A stretch of DNA of 64,000 nt from Hedera helix (Eukaryota; Streptophyta; Magnoliopsida; Apiales; Araliaceae): the NCBI GenBank assembly GCA_947179155.2, contig OX359264.1, positions 44,429,202 to 44,493,201 on the forward strand. Reading direction: 5' to 3'. Both the position numbers and the translations under genes were made by a program. The notes under the pieces are model-generated. The model was not told where the DNA came from, did not search any database, and worked only from the letters and a program-made list of their open reading frames with translations. Each line of letters opens with the position of its first letter. Positions within the stretch are counted from its first letter, which is position 1. This document shows positions 22,711-36,100 of the stretch, piece by piece.

Positions 22711-23739
22711 TCTAACCTAAGCCCCCGAGCGAAACGTGTACGTCGAAATGACATTCTGTTTCAAGATTCAACCTTCCCACGATTTGAAAACACGTAACAG
22801 TCAATAAAAATTTTTCTCAAAAAACGTGTAAAAGCACTATTCATGAGGTGACGTTTTTCATTCGTTTGACTGTTTCTTTCATCTGTAGGACTTCTTACAT
22901 TTCACAACATAGTGATAATATGAGGTTTATATGTCAAGGAATCAATAAAATTTTCTGGGGAAAAAGACGAAAAAGACACGATTTATGAGAAAACGTTTGT
23001 CGTCTTTTTGAACGTTCTTTTCAACGTTTGGACTTTTTCCATTTCACGATATAGCATTTATACGGGGAATAGATACCAGGGAGCCACTGATATTTTTCCC
23101 AAAATAAAACGTAAAACGCTCTTCAAACGAAAACGCTTTCTATTTTTGAACGTTCCGTTGAAGAATATTGTGTTTGTATTAGACCACCGATGCGTAATAT
23201 GCAATAAAAGTTTTTTAAGAAAACCTAATTTTAGGGTTTGAGAAAACCTAAACCCTAAGGGTTGAACCCTAAGAGTTAGAAACCCTAGAGAGCACTATTC
23301 ATAAATACGAAAAGAATACGAGAATTATACAAAAATAATACGAGAATTGTACGAGTATAATACGAACATTATACGGTATAAATACGGAAAGTCAACCGAT
23401 GAATAGTGAAACTCAACAATAGTGGCTAGGAAAGTTAACTAGCTTAAAAAAGGACTAACCTACCCTTGACTAAGCTTGGTATTTGACCATGATTACCCCT
23501 CAATTAAATGGTTATTTCACCAACCAAACAAGGCCTAATACTATTCCTTTGGTAGGCTTGATCTTGGCCATTGATTTAGGAGATGATGATGTCATGAAAC
23601 ATGATCATTGCAAGCATTAAATGGACTTAATGGAGCATGTTGGCCGGCCATTTCAAGGTGTCTAAGAGTGGTGCACTTCATCTCAGCTTATCAAGGAAGC
23701 TTTGTAACAAAGACCCTTTTGCCCTAGCTTTGGTTGACC

Positions 23740-23748
23740 TATAAATAG
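23740..23748 (+). promoter_or_regulatory. TATA box of the array-type LTR
   Basis: TATAAATAG lies upstream of a TCATTTTCAAGCTC segment suitable for transcription start. It is repeated at 34814 in unit 2 and has a counterpart at 62828 in the rightmost LTR. A decayed repeat of AATACGAGAATTATAC-like blocks (23300-23395) lies upstream. Confidence 0.6.
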
Positions 23749-23947
23749 CAAGCAATGTTCACCCATTCTACCATTCATTTTCAAGCTCAAAAATCAAAGT
23801 ATCAAAGCTATACATATATTGAGAGAGAGTTCTTGTGAGTTACTATCTTGGATATTGTAAAGAAATAGTTAAAGCTTGCAAACACCAAGGGTACAATCTC
23901 TTATAGTTTTTATGTTCGATTTTTCTTTCGTCTTAAATTTTCAAAAA

Positions 23948-24328
23948 GCTCAAGAACGCGAGTCGTAGCCATGTACGATTGTCGTTCTTCGTGTTCTTCA
24001 CGTGTTCTTGAGCATTTATACATTTTGTAGTAGTTATAATGTCGAATTTCAATTCGTAGGTTAAAGCTTAATGAACATACGTAGTGGTCATGTACGGTTC
24101 ATCCGTTCTCCGCGTTTGCGTATGTTCTTGAGCATTTTATAAATTGTTTTAATCAATTATGCAAGCCGTTATAATGACCAATTTTTGTCAATTATAAAGT
24201 GTTATAATCACTTATGTAAGCAGTTATAATGCTCAAAGTATTTCAAGTACGAAAACCAAAAGCTCAAGAACATAGTCGTTACCATGTACGGTTTATTCGT
24301 TCTTCGTGTTCTTCGTGCGTTCTTGAGC
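23948..24328 (+). repeat. Three imperfect palindromic modules in the LTR leader
   Basis: Three related 66-68 bp blocks lie at 23948-24013, 24066-24133 and 24262-24328. The first and third begin GCTCAAGAAC and all end GTTCTTGAGC. The second has inner arms GAACATACG/CGTATGTTC. Each encloses a shared core with CCATGTACG or TCATGTACG, and GTTATAATG occurs between blocks. They are 200-600 bp downstream of the TATA box, so they would be in the RNA leader. Single copies persist in other LTRs at 53211-53269 and 63023-63088. Confidence 0.75.
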
Positions 24329-26137
24329 AAAAGTCATGAATCTTTCTATGAGAAGGTTTGTGATTTGTTATTTTTATGTTATAAAGTGATATTGAGTCTT
24401 ACAACATGATTTCTTAAAGATTTAAAACAAGCGGTACCATGTTTCACATGGTTAACCCTAAAAATATTGTTCAAAGTAAGCATACTGACCTTTCTGCTAA
24501 AATTACGAAATTTTAAAGTCCGAATCTGCCTTAGTAACCTAAATGAAAGTTGTATATCATGAAATTATAAGCACTTTAGACTCAAAAATCAAATTAAAAT
24601 ATTTCCGGATGACAAAGTTATGGCAGTTACCGGAAAGGACGTCGAAGCTGAAAATCTTAAGGGTAATTCGGGTGGAAGCACTAAATTTTAAGTTTTTGAG
24701 TTAGCCAATTTTTCTAAAAATTCCACCAATGAAAATAGTCTAGTTTAGTGATAAAAACAAGTATAGAACAAAAAAAATTCGATGAACTAACATTCGGTAC
24801 ACGAAACCCTTTGTATAGGCGCTTTAAACAATTACCGGAAAACCCTAATTTGTGCTAAAGGCAAGTTTTCTATCCTTAAACTTTGTTTACTTGTTTTCTA
24901 TGTGATTTATACATTTTGATTATGAAACGTGTTATAAATCTTTTATACGAGAGTTATTGCTTCTTGTTTCGGCATAACTTGCAAAATAAAATGATTATTC
25001 GTGATAAGTTCGAATCATGCTTTATTATATCAAACCAAGTTGTCTTGGGGCGATCCTGACATGTGAAGTAAACTGAGATGAACAAATATGTATTAATGTT
25101 CTTGATTTGTCCAGTTTATTGCATAGTTCAAGGTCTAACCACCACTCAGTCTTACTATGTTAAAACATTTGTAAATATCAATTGTTATTCCATGAGTCCT
25201 TACAATCCTTATCGGTGTGAGTTCACTTATATGTTATGTGTTTAAGACTTGTTGAGAATTTTAGCTCACCCTTGCATATAAACCTAATGTGCAGACAAAC
25301 CTGAGAGCTCCGGCTCGGAGAAGAAAGGAAAGTAGAAATGCGTAGACTAGTTTACTGCTTTCCTTAACTGTTCTTAACTGTAGTCATAATGACATTTTGT
25401 AATAAGAACAAGTTCAACACATGTAACCGAATATTATATGAATATTATCAAATTTTATCACATTCTCTTGTTACATCTTTACTTTGATTAAACTTAGAAT
25501 TGTTAAAACTTAACATAGTATTAATAATGATCTATTTATCTGGATGAGGATAGGTAAATAACTTGTGAGTATTGTACATCCGAGACAGGACTAAGCGATG
25601 TTGACTGGTCAAATCCATCGTTAAGGTTCCTCGGACCTAGGTATAACTCGTTATTACTATTCTGAATGTCGGATAAGTAGGATTATTAATATGAAGAGAT
25701 ATCACTATAACCAAATACGTTTCGAATGAGGGTCTTAACTATTTGGGTAATGTTCTGTACGGAAAGAGAATTTTGCACTGGACAAAGATACAACCATTTG
25801 TTATGGATAAAGATGCAAACATTTATCACGGGTGAAGATGCAAACATTCACCGCGAGATTCTCTGTTCCCAAGAGCCGTCCTAATGATTTAATGCCGTGA
25901 ATATTGGAACATATAAAGTTATAGAATATCTAAATATTAAGGATAAAATGTTATGTTTGAGTGTTAAGTCTCTTGTATTGATTACAAGGACTTGATATAA
26001 AATAATGAAAAATCTTTGGGAATTAAGATGAGAACTTTGTTTGAGAATAAAGGAAATCATCTATAAACCTATTGATTTAGCATTTATAGTGAGCACCAAG
26101 TCATCTGTAGTAAGTATAGTGATTTGGGGGCGTCACA

Positions 26138-26753
26138 ATAGTCCTTGGCACTCTCTTAACCAAAAGGCAAAGAGAGGTAACTCCATAACTCTTGTTGGTG
26201 GAGATTGGACTCTTCAATTTGATAAGTATGATATATTTTATAGCGTTGAAATAAACTATTAATACTTAAATTTTTGGATTTTTTTTATAAAAAAAAATAA
26301 ATAATGAAATACCCTTCCTATAAGTTAACTTATGACCAATCAAAAATATCTGGTTAACTCAACCAAGATAGACAATCGTTCTCTTTATTAAATATAGTTA
26401 TTGGTACATTGCACACTAGTAGTTAGGGTACGTACTGATTGCTGATCCGGTTGATTGATACAAAGGATTTCAATGTGTGTGTGTGTGTGTTTTTTTTCCG
26501 CAATGCGTGCATAAGCAATACAATAATATAAATAAATTTTATTAAATAAATGAATGTGTAAAATACAATACTCAGACTAAATATCCTTCTGAACACCAAG
26601 AAATAAACTGTGCAGAAACCAATAATAAATAAATAAATAAGAAAGAAAGAAAGACTAGGGAGTGCCAATATCACTACCCTTATTTACTACAACGATTAAG
26701 TCATGCCTGTAAAAATGATGGGAATTGTGTGTTTTGTTTGTATAAAAGCTCGT
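26138..26753. other. 3' flank of P450 copy 2
   Basis: It matches 15076-15691 with a few substitutions. It probably includes the 3' untranslated region. No other gene is seen. Confidence 0.6.
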
Positions 26754-28364
26754 TCATATGCGGAGTGTAGGCACAAGAAGCAAGTGTTGGATTCGTGGAA
26801 TTGTTAACCCTGATTTCTCAGTCATATCCAAGTCACCAGCTGAAATCCCTCTCGGCAGCTCCCAATCAAAGCAATGCAACAACTGAGCCAACACCAATTG
26901 AATGTTGATCAAGCCTAACTGCATTCCAGGACACCCTCTCCTACCCGACCCAAATGGTAAGAGCTGGAAATCACGTCCTCGGAGGTCTATTTGGGTCCTA
27001 GAAAACCTCTCTGGAAGGAATTCTTCAACATCTTCAGACCACACGTTAGGATCTCGTCCCAGAGCCCAAGCATTTACGATTACACGTGACTTCTTAGGTA
27101 TGTAATACCCGTCGATCAGAGTATCCTCCCTAGACTCATGAGGACCCAATAATGGTGCGATAGGGTGTAGCCTTAAACCTTCCTTAACCACCATATATAA
27201 GTACTCTAACTTTGGCAGATCAGTCTCCTCCACCATTCGATCAAGTCCTACAATGGCATTTACCTCCTCTTGACACTTTTTCATCACCCTGGGATGCCTT
27301 ATTAGTTCTGCCAATATCCATTCGATGGATGTATATGAAGTATCGATCGCCGCTGTGATAATGTCTACCATGATAGATTTAATACTCGATCTGTCAATCA
27401 CTTTCGCTAACTCGTGATGCGTACTAGTGGAATTTTTCATCAATGATAGCATTTCATCAACAAAGTCGGTATTTTTCTTCTGAAGTCCATCAGTTGCGTT
27501 TTGTTCATGCTCATCAATAATTAGCTCCAACATTTTGTCAAGTTTCTTGCCGGCTTCCTTAAAGCTTCGACCCAATCCCTATATAGAGGAAATATATATT
27601 GAGATGCATGTTTTGTGAGTAGTAATTAAAATGTTAAAAGTATATATAAACAAAATTAATTTTGTCTAAAGATAGAGGCATTAATTAATTACCTGAAGAT
27701 CAAGTGGCCCTAGAAAAGGCACAAAGTCCGCGAGATTAAACTTGCCTGCCAAAATGAAAGCCTCGTTCATAATACCCTTGAGATCAAACCTATCGTCTTT
27801 GCTTCGTCCCAAAAGCAACCTATAAGTCATGTTCTCAATAAGATCAGCCACCTTTGCACTAATATCCACCACCTCATTTTTAGCGGCAGCATCCTTAAGC
27901 TCCTTCACCAATAACCCAAGCTCCTCCTTTCTCATCCCAACAAAAGAATTAATCTTTGAAGGAGCAAGAAGCTCTTGTACAACGAACTTTCTTACGTTGC
28001 GCCAATAAGGACCGTCGGTGAATGTGATGCCCTTATTACCATAGGACATATATTCGGCGGCCTGAAACTTGGGGCGGTTAGCAAAATGAATGTCATGAGT
28101 CTTGAGAAAAAGCTCGGCAGCCTGAGGGGAGGAGACTACGATAGTTGGGACCGAACCTAAACGCATGGACATGATAGGACCGTACTTGTTGGCTAACTCG
28201 TGGAGGGTGCGGTGGGGGAGGCTACCTAACATTGGGAGGCTACCGATAATTGGTAAGCCTCGAGGACCTGGTGGTAGTTTACGGTGGCGTTTTGAAGTTG
28301 TGATATTTAACCACCAGAGTGCACCAAGGAGAAGGAAGACAAGAGGTAACGCCCATGTAAACAT
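26754..28364 (-). CDS. Cytochrome P450, CYP71 clan (CYP736A-like), copy 2
   Basis: Exon 1 is 28364-27693 and exon 2 is 27578-26754, with the same 114-bp intron (27579-27692). The 498-residue product is identical to copy 1 in exon 1 and differs in exon 2 only at residue 403 (Val instead of Ala, in the RDPNxWSED segment before the PERF motif). All catalytic marks are intact, including heme ligand Cys440 and the E357/R360 pair. The promoter is free of insertions, so this is the best candidate for the array's standard expression pattern. Enzyme activity is inferred from the family and the substrate is unknown. Confidence 0.93.
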
Positions 28365-28409
28365 CTCGGTTCTTATAAATGTGTTTATTTACACAATTTA
28401 GATCTGGTC

Positions 28410-28418
28410 TTTAAATAG
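28410..28418 (-). promoter_or_regulatory. Probable TATA box of P450 copy 2
   Basis: Same CTATTTAAAG motif as copy 1. The short leader between it and the ATG has one base fewer (TTATAAATG versus TTAGTAAATG on the plus strand). Confidence 0.5.
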
Positions 28419-31102
28419 AAAATCCCCCATGCAAAGTTTTGTACAACTACAGCCTACAGCTACTATATCATGCTACTTAGAAGGTTCCTCTATAATTTTT
28501 TATTTTTCTTTAGGACATGTGGCGAGAGAATGTTCCTGAGTTAGGACCATATATATATAAATATATTATGCCCCTCTCCGTACATCTTTCCTTGCTTTTC
28601 GAGTTTTTTGACCGGTTGTCTAGGATATTTATTTTTTATTTTATTTAAGATAGCCCCCTAAGAGCGAATTGTGGTCATTCATGGAGGCCATTCATGTTCC
28701 GCTCAATATTGAATATGCATGTACCCTAAACTTAGTTCTTTATATATTGTTGTTAAGAAGTGTACAAATTTGATCGGCAATAACGAACTCTTTATTCTTT
28801 TTATTTTTCAACACAAACCTCGTACTAGGGGTGGGGGCACAAATTTTATTGAGAGGAAACACCTTTATAACTGAATAAAAATTTGAAATAATAAATTATT
28901 CTTAATTTTGATTAGGCAAAAGGAGTTATGCGTAATATATGCAAATATTAATGATTCATGATCTCTATTTCATATTTATCACTAAATATAATGAGGAGTT
29001 AGTTTAATAGTAATGACAGAATGAAATTATGATAACAAAATTGAAAATATTGAGTCATACTACTAACTTTAAAAAGAACAATCTTTTTCGAAACAAAAAA
29101 AAAAAAAATTACATTCACAGACGAGGCGATTTTATTGTCAAACTGAGGAAATAATTAAATCCTCCAAATATAAACTTGAAAAATAGTACTTGTTCGGTTT
29201 CTCTTTATAAGATCATTTTTTGCTTTTGAAATTCGATTCTAGACATTTTTAAACGGACAAGTATGCATACACACAAACCAAACACAACATTATCCTCATC
29301 CTTAAAAAGTGTGTTTTCAATAGCTTGAGGGCCATTATTGTAAATATGCAAAATTGGCAGGCTGGGCACATGGCGCGAAGTAGCTGGGTAGCATCAGATG
29401 GGCGTGCATGGCACGGATATGGTAGGATTTCAGCAGTCTGGCCACACGGTGTCGTTTGGCCAAAGAAGGGTCAACAAATAAGTACAAACGCACAATGCGT
29501 TGGCTTGGTTTGGTTCAGTGGCTAAGCGTCGTGCGCGGGCGCATGGAGCTTGGTAATGGATTTATTTTGTAGCTTGTTCCTGCACGTCGGTCTCGCTATG
29601 TCCTTTATTATTCCAACAACAGATTTTTGCCTCGGTGTATACGTGGGTCTGAACAAATATTTAAAAACGATTGGAAATTAATAAGCCATTAGCAAATTTT
29701 GGAAAAGAAAAAAAGTATTGGAATTTTATTATAGTAGGTAGGATATTGTGTATTACATTTTTATTAGTGTTCTAATTCCTATTAGGGTTTGGAAAATTAA
29801 AATTTCTATTAGGGTTAGGAAAGTTGTACTCCTCCGAATATTGTACTCTACGGTAGAAATAATAACTTTTTGTTAGGCTGCCGTTAGAACTTAAGTATGT
29901 GGATCTAGTGCAAATCACAATCAACACCAATGGAGGCGGAGGATTGAAGAAGCGGCTGGAACTCAGATTTGGGGATTTGACTCTTTTTCTTTACTTTTGT
30001 TTTTCATGGATGTTGATTAATATTTGGAAAAAGTTTGATTTATTTGTTATGAATTAAACTTTCAATTATCATTTTATTATTCTATAATTTATTAGTTTAT
30101 TTGTCAATTGTAGTTTAAATAAAATTGGCTTGATATAAATTAGTATTTGAAAAAATATTAGATATAATTCCATGTGGGTTCACTTTACTTATTACTATTT
30201 TACTTGTTGATCGTGTATACTTGCAAGTAAATGTTAATTATTAAATTACACAAACAATAACAATGTTAAAGATGGTACCAGAGCTTTATTAAAATTGTGT
30301 TAGCATGTGTAAGTCAGGTGACATGCCTTCTAGAAGAGCGATGTTAAAGAAGGTAACGGAGCTGAAGTTATGATTTTATAGATTGCCTTTCAAGCTTGAC
30401 CTGTGAGTTAAGGGTGAATCGCTAGGTAGACGAGGAATTTATTTTCCCTTGGTTTATTTTGAATAGTCTTGGCTTCGTGTAAATAACACAGATTTATTTT
30501 TATCGCCTTGTTATTTGCATTTAATTTAATGAATATTTGATAAGTTAGGTCATATGATTACTGTTATGCTTTGTCTCGAATGTGTGAATTATATCTTGGA
30601 GCGAGAGTAATTGGGTAATGTCTTTAGATATCATTTTAGAACTTTTCAAGAAATAAATAAATTGAATTTAATCATTATTTTTGCATTTATCTTATAGTAT
30701 TTGGAAGATGAATGTAAGTTTTGAAAATTGTTGCAAACTAATTTCTTATGGGAATAACTGTGATTACTTCAAATTGATATATAAATTTTGTGATTATTTT
30801 TCTGGTCATTGTTGGTGTGACTTATTTGAGACCGTACAAGTTGTGGTTACGTTGAGGTGTTGGACTTGATGTAAACTTGTGTTTAGCAAATTAGTTTCAC
30901 TATAATCTTTAGGGTTAGTGGGAGGTTGAGCCAATGTCCGTGTTATTTCTTTGAGTATTTTCTTTTGAGATGATTAATGATACTGAGAAATGATTAATGC
31001 ATTCCATGTCTGTGATATTTATAGGCTACTGAGAATTAAATACAAGATAATGAAGTGGTTTTGGAATTTTCTTGTCATGTGAAATATCTAATGTTCTAGA
31101 GT
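28419..31102. other. P450 upstream region and spacer, unit 2
   Basis: It is equivalent to 17358-20014. It includes the intact TATATATATAAATATATTATG site (28551-28571) where the Helitron inserted in unit 3, and the primer-site-like TGGTACCAGAGC at 30273. No gene is supported. Confidence 0.5.
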
Positions 31103-31111
31103 TTACATATA

Positions 31112-32949
31112 GAGTTCATTGCATAAATGACCTCGAAATATGACTCATTTTGCACATCGTGCCCCCACTTTCTTTTAAATGCTCTCATCTTGCTATCCAA
31201 AGTGCAGTCAAGTAAACAATAATGACCATTGTGTTAATTCCGACAAGAAAAGTGGTCAGAAGTACCACGTGTTCCGGCGTCCACAATAGAAGTATGGTTT
31301 GACCGTATGTTTATACATTTGACAGTCAAAAACTAATTTGAAAATAATATTATATTAATCTTATACATATAAAAATCCAAATTTATTTAAAAACTTTTCT
31401 TTTTCTTTTTTATTGTTTTCCCATCTTCATCATCTTCCCCATCTACCATGAAACTTATCAACAATTTCAAAATTCAAAATCTCGAACCCAAATCTGAAAC
31501 AATTTCAAGCCCATGTTCTATCATTAAATCCACTCATTTTCTCTCTCTAAAACAGAATTGGAAAAAATTGTGACCGGTAGGAGATGAAGATTGCAACAAT
31601 TGGGGAAGAATTATCAAAACCAAATCTAAAGACCATTCATTTTCTCTTGTAAAACACAAATCTCAAACTCAAATCTGAAAACCATTCATGAACTCGAAAA
31701 TCTCAAATCAAAATCCCCAATCCGTTCATCGTCTTCAAATTTTTGCCCTAACCCAAGACTCATAAATCCAAACACACAATATGAAAAACTCAATACTCTA
31801 ATCAAATTAGATGTATCAAATTCCCCATATGCAACCAAACTCCCAAACCCATAAATCAAATATTAAAACCCATATTTGGAACATTTGGGGAAGAAATCTC
31901 AAAACCCAAAATTAAAATCCAAGAAAAAAACACCAAACCAAGAAAAGAAATACAAATCCAACCAAGAACACCAACTTTCTCTCTCATCCATGGCGTCTTC
32001 TTTGGTCACCTTCATTTCTTGAAGAAAATAGAAAAAATCCCAAACATCTAGCACTTTTAATATGCAATTTAGTTATATAATTTGATTCTACTGGTAGTAG
32101 TTTAATTATATTTTATAAATTTTAAATGCTATGAACCAATAATTTAATAACATTGGTACACTTTAGTATATTTAATTCTAATGTTAGTATTTTTCACACT
32201 TAATTTTTTATATTTTAATTTCTAATTTGTATGTTTTAATATTGACAATACTTTTATTTTGTATTTCACTATTGTTTTTGTTTATATTATTGATTTTTAA
32301 TTAATTAGTTTACTTGATCTAGTATTTAATATGTATTTGTGAGTTTGAGTTTATTTTGCTTAATTGGTGATGTTAATTACTTTATTTTCAATAATTAGTA
32401 TAGTTAATTATTTAATTTTTCTTAATCAATGGGTTAATTGCTTACTTGAGATAATTGGATTAATTAATTGAGTAAATTATTTGTGTTAGATATTAATTGG
32501 GTTAATTATTTTAGTAAATTATTTAGGTTAGAAGATTAGTTGGGAATTAATTGTTTATCTGGGTTATTTTTTAGTTAATTATTTAGTTGTAGTTAATTAT
32601 TTTGTTTTAATGATATTTTGGGATTAATTATTAGTTAGATTAGTTATTTGGATTTATTATTGGGTGAATGTATTAAAACTCTTTTTTTGTATTGATTTTG
32701 AAATGTCAACGTATTTATACTAAGAAAAGAAGTCAACTATGGTATTTAAATGTATTTAAATGGTCAACTATATTTAAATGTTAAATTATGCCACGTGCCA
32801 ATTTTCTGGCAAATAACACGACCGGAATTCTCGAAAGGGTCCACCCTCGCTATTTAAGTGTACTTTGGGTAGTAGGATGGTAGCGTTTAAAAGTGGGGAT
32901 ACGATGTGCAAAATGAGTCATATTTCAAGGTCATTTATGCAATTAACTC
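31112..32949. mobile_element. Non-autonomous MULE, unit 2
   Basis: It has the same 1,838-bp length, inverted ends and TTACATATA duplications (31103-31111 and 32950-32958) as the copy at 20024. Sharing of the exact site shows it was present before the unit was duplicated. Confidence 0.92.
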
Positions 32950-32958
32950 TTACATATA

Positions 32959-33156
32959 TATGATTATATTATAGAGTATGTGATAGATTTAGTTAGATGC
33001 ATTGAGTACATATTTGGGGATTTGGTAGAGAAATGATATATATATTTGTTTCGGAATCTTATTTGTTTTATAGCAATGTGTATCCACGATTTCGTGAAGA
33101 TGAGAATGTCTTGTGCTTTGGATTTCGAGGACAAAATCCTTGTAAGTGGAAGGTGA
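32959..33156 (+). mobile_element. 3' tail of a gypsy internal region, unit 2
   Basis: Counterpart of 21871-22068 with the same GGACAAAATCC and purine-rich stretch before the LTR. No coding content. Confidence 0.7.
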
Positions 33157-36100
33157 TGTATCCCCCCGACCATCTTATTTTCATAATGTTATTTTTTATG
33201 CTATAATGTACAGGTTGCGCCAATCAATTGAATTATATTTATTGGATTTGATTTAGTTAATAGGTTAATTAACACATATAAGAATACGTGACGGAAATGA
33301 TTTGCTAACTGTTAGAGCTAATCCAACCATGCCAAAACTGAAGAATGAGAATGCAATGAAAAATTAGATATAATATGAACTGGATTTGTATTTCTTAGTA
33401 ATTACACATGAAACATCAGCCGAGTAGTACTTGTACAAAATAGAGTTCAGGTGCATACATAGCTTACACACATGACTTGAACTCTAGTTACAATAAAAAC
33501 TTAAAGACTCCTATATTTATGACAAGACTTGGTTACTAGATATACTGTTCGTAGACTTGATTTCGCCGATAGTTGTAATATTTCGAACTTCCGAGAGAGT
33601 TGTAATCCGACTTTATGTGAATAAATAAAGCTTGAATTACATCTTATATGTGTTATGTAATCTTCGTTATTGTTTATTTATGTGTTTCGGTTCAAGTATC
33701 CAACCTTAACACGAAAAAGGAACATAAAAGTTTTTTTCAAAAATCTGAAAAGAAGATAAACCCTAAACCCTAAACCCTAGAAAATCTAACCTAAGCCCCC
33801 GAGCGAAACGTGTACGTCGAAATGACATTCTGTTTCAAGATTCAACCTTCCCACGATTTGAAAACACGTAACAGTCAATAAAATTTTTTCTCAAAAAACG
33901 TGTAAAAGCACTATTCATGAGGTGACGTTTTTCATTCGTTTGACTGTTTCTTTCATCTGTAGGACTTCTTACATTTCACAACATAGTGAAAATATGAGGT
34001 TTATATGTCAAGGAATCAATAAAATTTTCTGGGGAAAAAGACGAAAAAGACACGATTTATGAGAAAACGTTTGTCGTCTTTTTGAACGTTCTTTTCAACG
34101 TTTGGACTTTTTCCATTTCACGATATAGCATTTATACGGGGAATAGATACCAGGGAGCCACTGATATTTTTCCCAAAATAAAACGTAAAACGCTCTTCAA
34201 ACGAAAACGCTTTCTATTTTTGAACGTTCCGTTGAAGAATATTGTGTTTGTATTAGACCACCGATGCGTAATATGCAATAAAAGTTTTTTAAGAAAACCT
34301 AATTTTAGGGTTTGAGAAAACCTAAACCCTAAGGGTTGAACCCTAAGAGTTAGAAACCCTAGAGAGCACTATTCATAAATACGAAAAGAATACGAGAATT
34401 ATACAAAAATAATACGAGAATTGTACGAGTATAATACGAACATTATACGGTATAAATACGGAAAGTCAACCGATGAATAGTGAAACTCAACAATAGTGGC
34501 TAGGAAAGTTAACTAGCTTAAAAAAGGACTAACCTACCCTTGACTAAGCTTGGTATTTGACCATGATTACCCCTCAATTAAATGGTTATTTCACCAACCA
34601 AACAAGGCCTAATACTATTCCTTTGGTAGGCTTGATCTTGGCCATTGATTTAGGAGATGATGATGTCATGAAACATGATCATTGCAAGCATTAAATGGAC
34701 TTAATGGAGCATGTTGGCCGGCCATTTCAAGGTGTCTAAGAGTGGTGCACTTCATCTCAGCTTATCAAGGAAGCTTTGTAACAAAGACCCTTTTGCCCTA
34801 GCTTTGGTTGACCTATAAATAGCAAGCAATGTTCACCCATTCTACCATTCATTTTCAAGCTCAAAAATCAAAGTATCAAAGCTATACATATATTGAGAGA
34901 GAGTTCTTGTGAGTTACTATCTTGGATATTGTAAAGAAATAGTTAAAGCTTGCAAACACCAAGGGTACAATCTCTTATAGTTTTTATGTTCGATTTTTCT
35001 TTCGTCTTAAATTTTCAAAAAGCTCAAGAACGCGAGTCGTAGCCATGTACGATTGTCGTTCTTCGTGTTCTTCACGTGTTCTTGAGCATTTATACATTTT
35101 GTAGTAGTTATAATGTCGAATTTCAATTCGTAGGTTAAAGCTTAATGAACATACGTAGTGGTCATGTACGGTTCATCCGTTCTCCGCGTTTGCGTATGTT
35201 CTTGAGCATTTTATAAATTGTTTTAATCAATTATGCAAGCCGTTATAATGACCAATTTTTGTCAATTATAAAGTGTTATAATCACTTATGTAAGCAGTTA
35301 TAATGCTCAAAGTATTTCAAGTACGAAAACCAAAAGCTCAAGAACATAGTCGTTACCATGTACGGTTTATTCGTTCTTCGTGTTCTTCGTGCGTTCTTGA
35401 GCAAAAGTCATGAATCTTTCTATGAGAAGGTTTGTGATTTGTTATTTTTATGTTATAAAGTGATATTGAGTCTTACAACATGATTTCTTAAAGATTTAAA
35501 ACAAGCGGTACCATGTTTCACATGGTTAACCCTAAAAATATTGTTCAAAGTAAGCATACTGACCTTTCTGCTAAAATTACGAAATTTTAAAGTCCGAATC
35601 TGCCTTAGTAACCTAAATGAAAGTTGTATATCATGAAATTATAAGCACTTTAGACTCAAAAATCAAATTAAAATATTTCCGGATGACAAAGTTATGGCAG
35701 TTACCGGAAAGGACGTCGAAGCTGAAAATCTTAAGGGTAATTCGGGTGGAAGCACTAAATTTTAAGTTTTTGAGTTAGCCAATTTTTCTAAAAATTCCAC
35801 CAATGAAAATATTCTAGTTTAGTGATAAAAACAAGTATAGAACAAAAAAAATTCGATGAATTAACATTCGGTACACGAAACCCTTTGTATAGGCGCTTTA
35901 AACGATTACCGGGAAACCCTAATTTGTGCTAAAGGCAAGTTTTCTATCCTTAAACTTTGTTTACTTGTTTTCTATGTGATTTATACATTTTGTGTATGCA
36001 ACGTGTTATAAATCTTTTATACGAGAGTTATTGCTTCTTGTTTCGGCATAACTTGCAAAATAAAATGATTATTCGTGATAAGTTCGAATCATGCTTTATT

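Larger units (their letters stand above)
14321..25382. repeat. Tandem unit 1 (11,062 bp)
   Basis: This is the first complete unit of an 11-kb tandem array, measured from the GTCATAATGACATTTTG landmark to its next occurrence. Content: end of a gypsy LTR, P450 gene, spacer, MULE, gypsy tail, start of the next LTR. It differs from unit 2 at only scattered positions, including a deletion near 18712 between direct repeats CTATTAGGGTT. Confidence 0.93.
22069..26137 (+). repeat. Array-type gypsy 3' LTR spanning the unit 1/2 junction (4,069 bp)
   Basis: It begins TGTATCCCCCCGACC after a purine tract and ends TTTGGGGGCGTCACA. It holds telomere-like AAACCCT repeats, a TATA box at 23740, three imperfect palindromes, and the intact empty site of the Tekay insertion (25383-25387). 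A second full copy lies at 33157-37212 and related LTRs lie to the right of the array. It is long for an LTR but agrees with its relatives. Confidence 0.85.

Noticed and set aside
23284..23395. Possible CRISPR-like repeats (AATACGAGAATTATAC blocks)
   Set aside because: The repeats are adjacent and degenerate, without spacers, and lie in an LTR promoter region of a plant retrotransposon.
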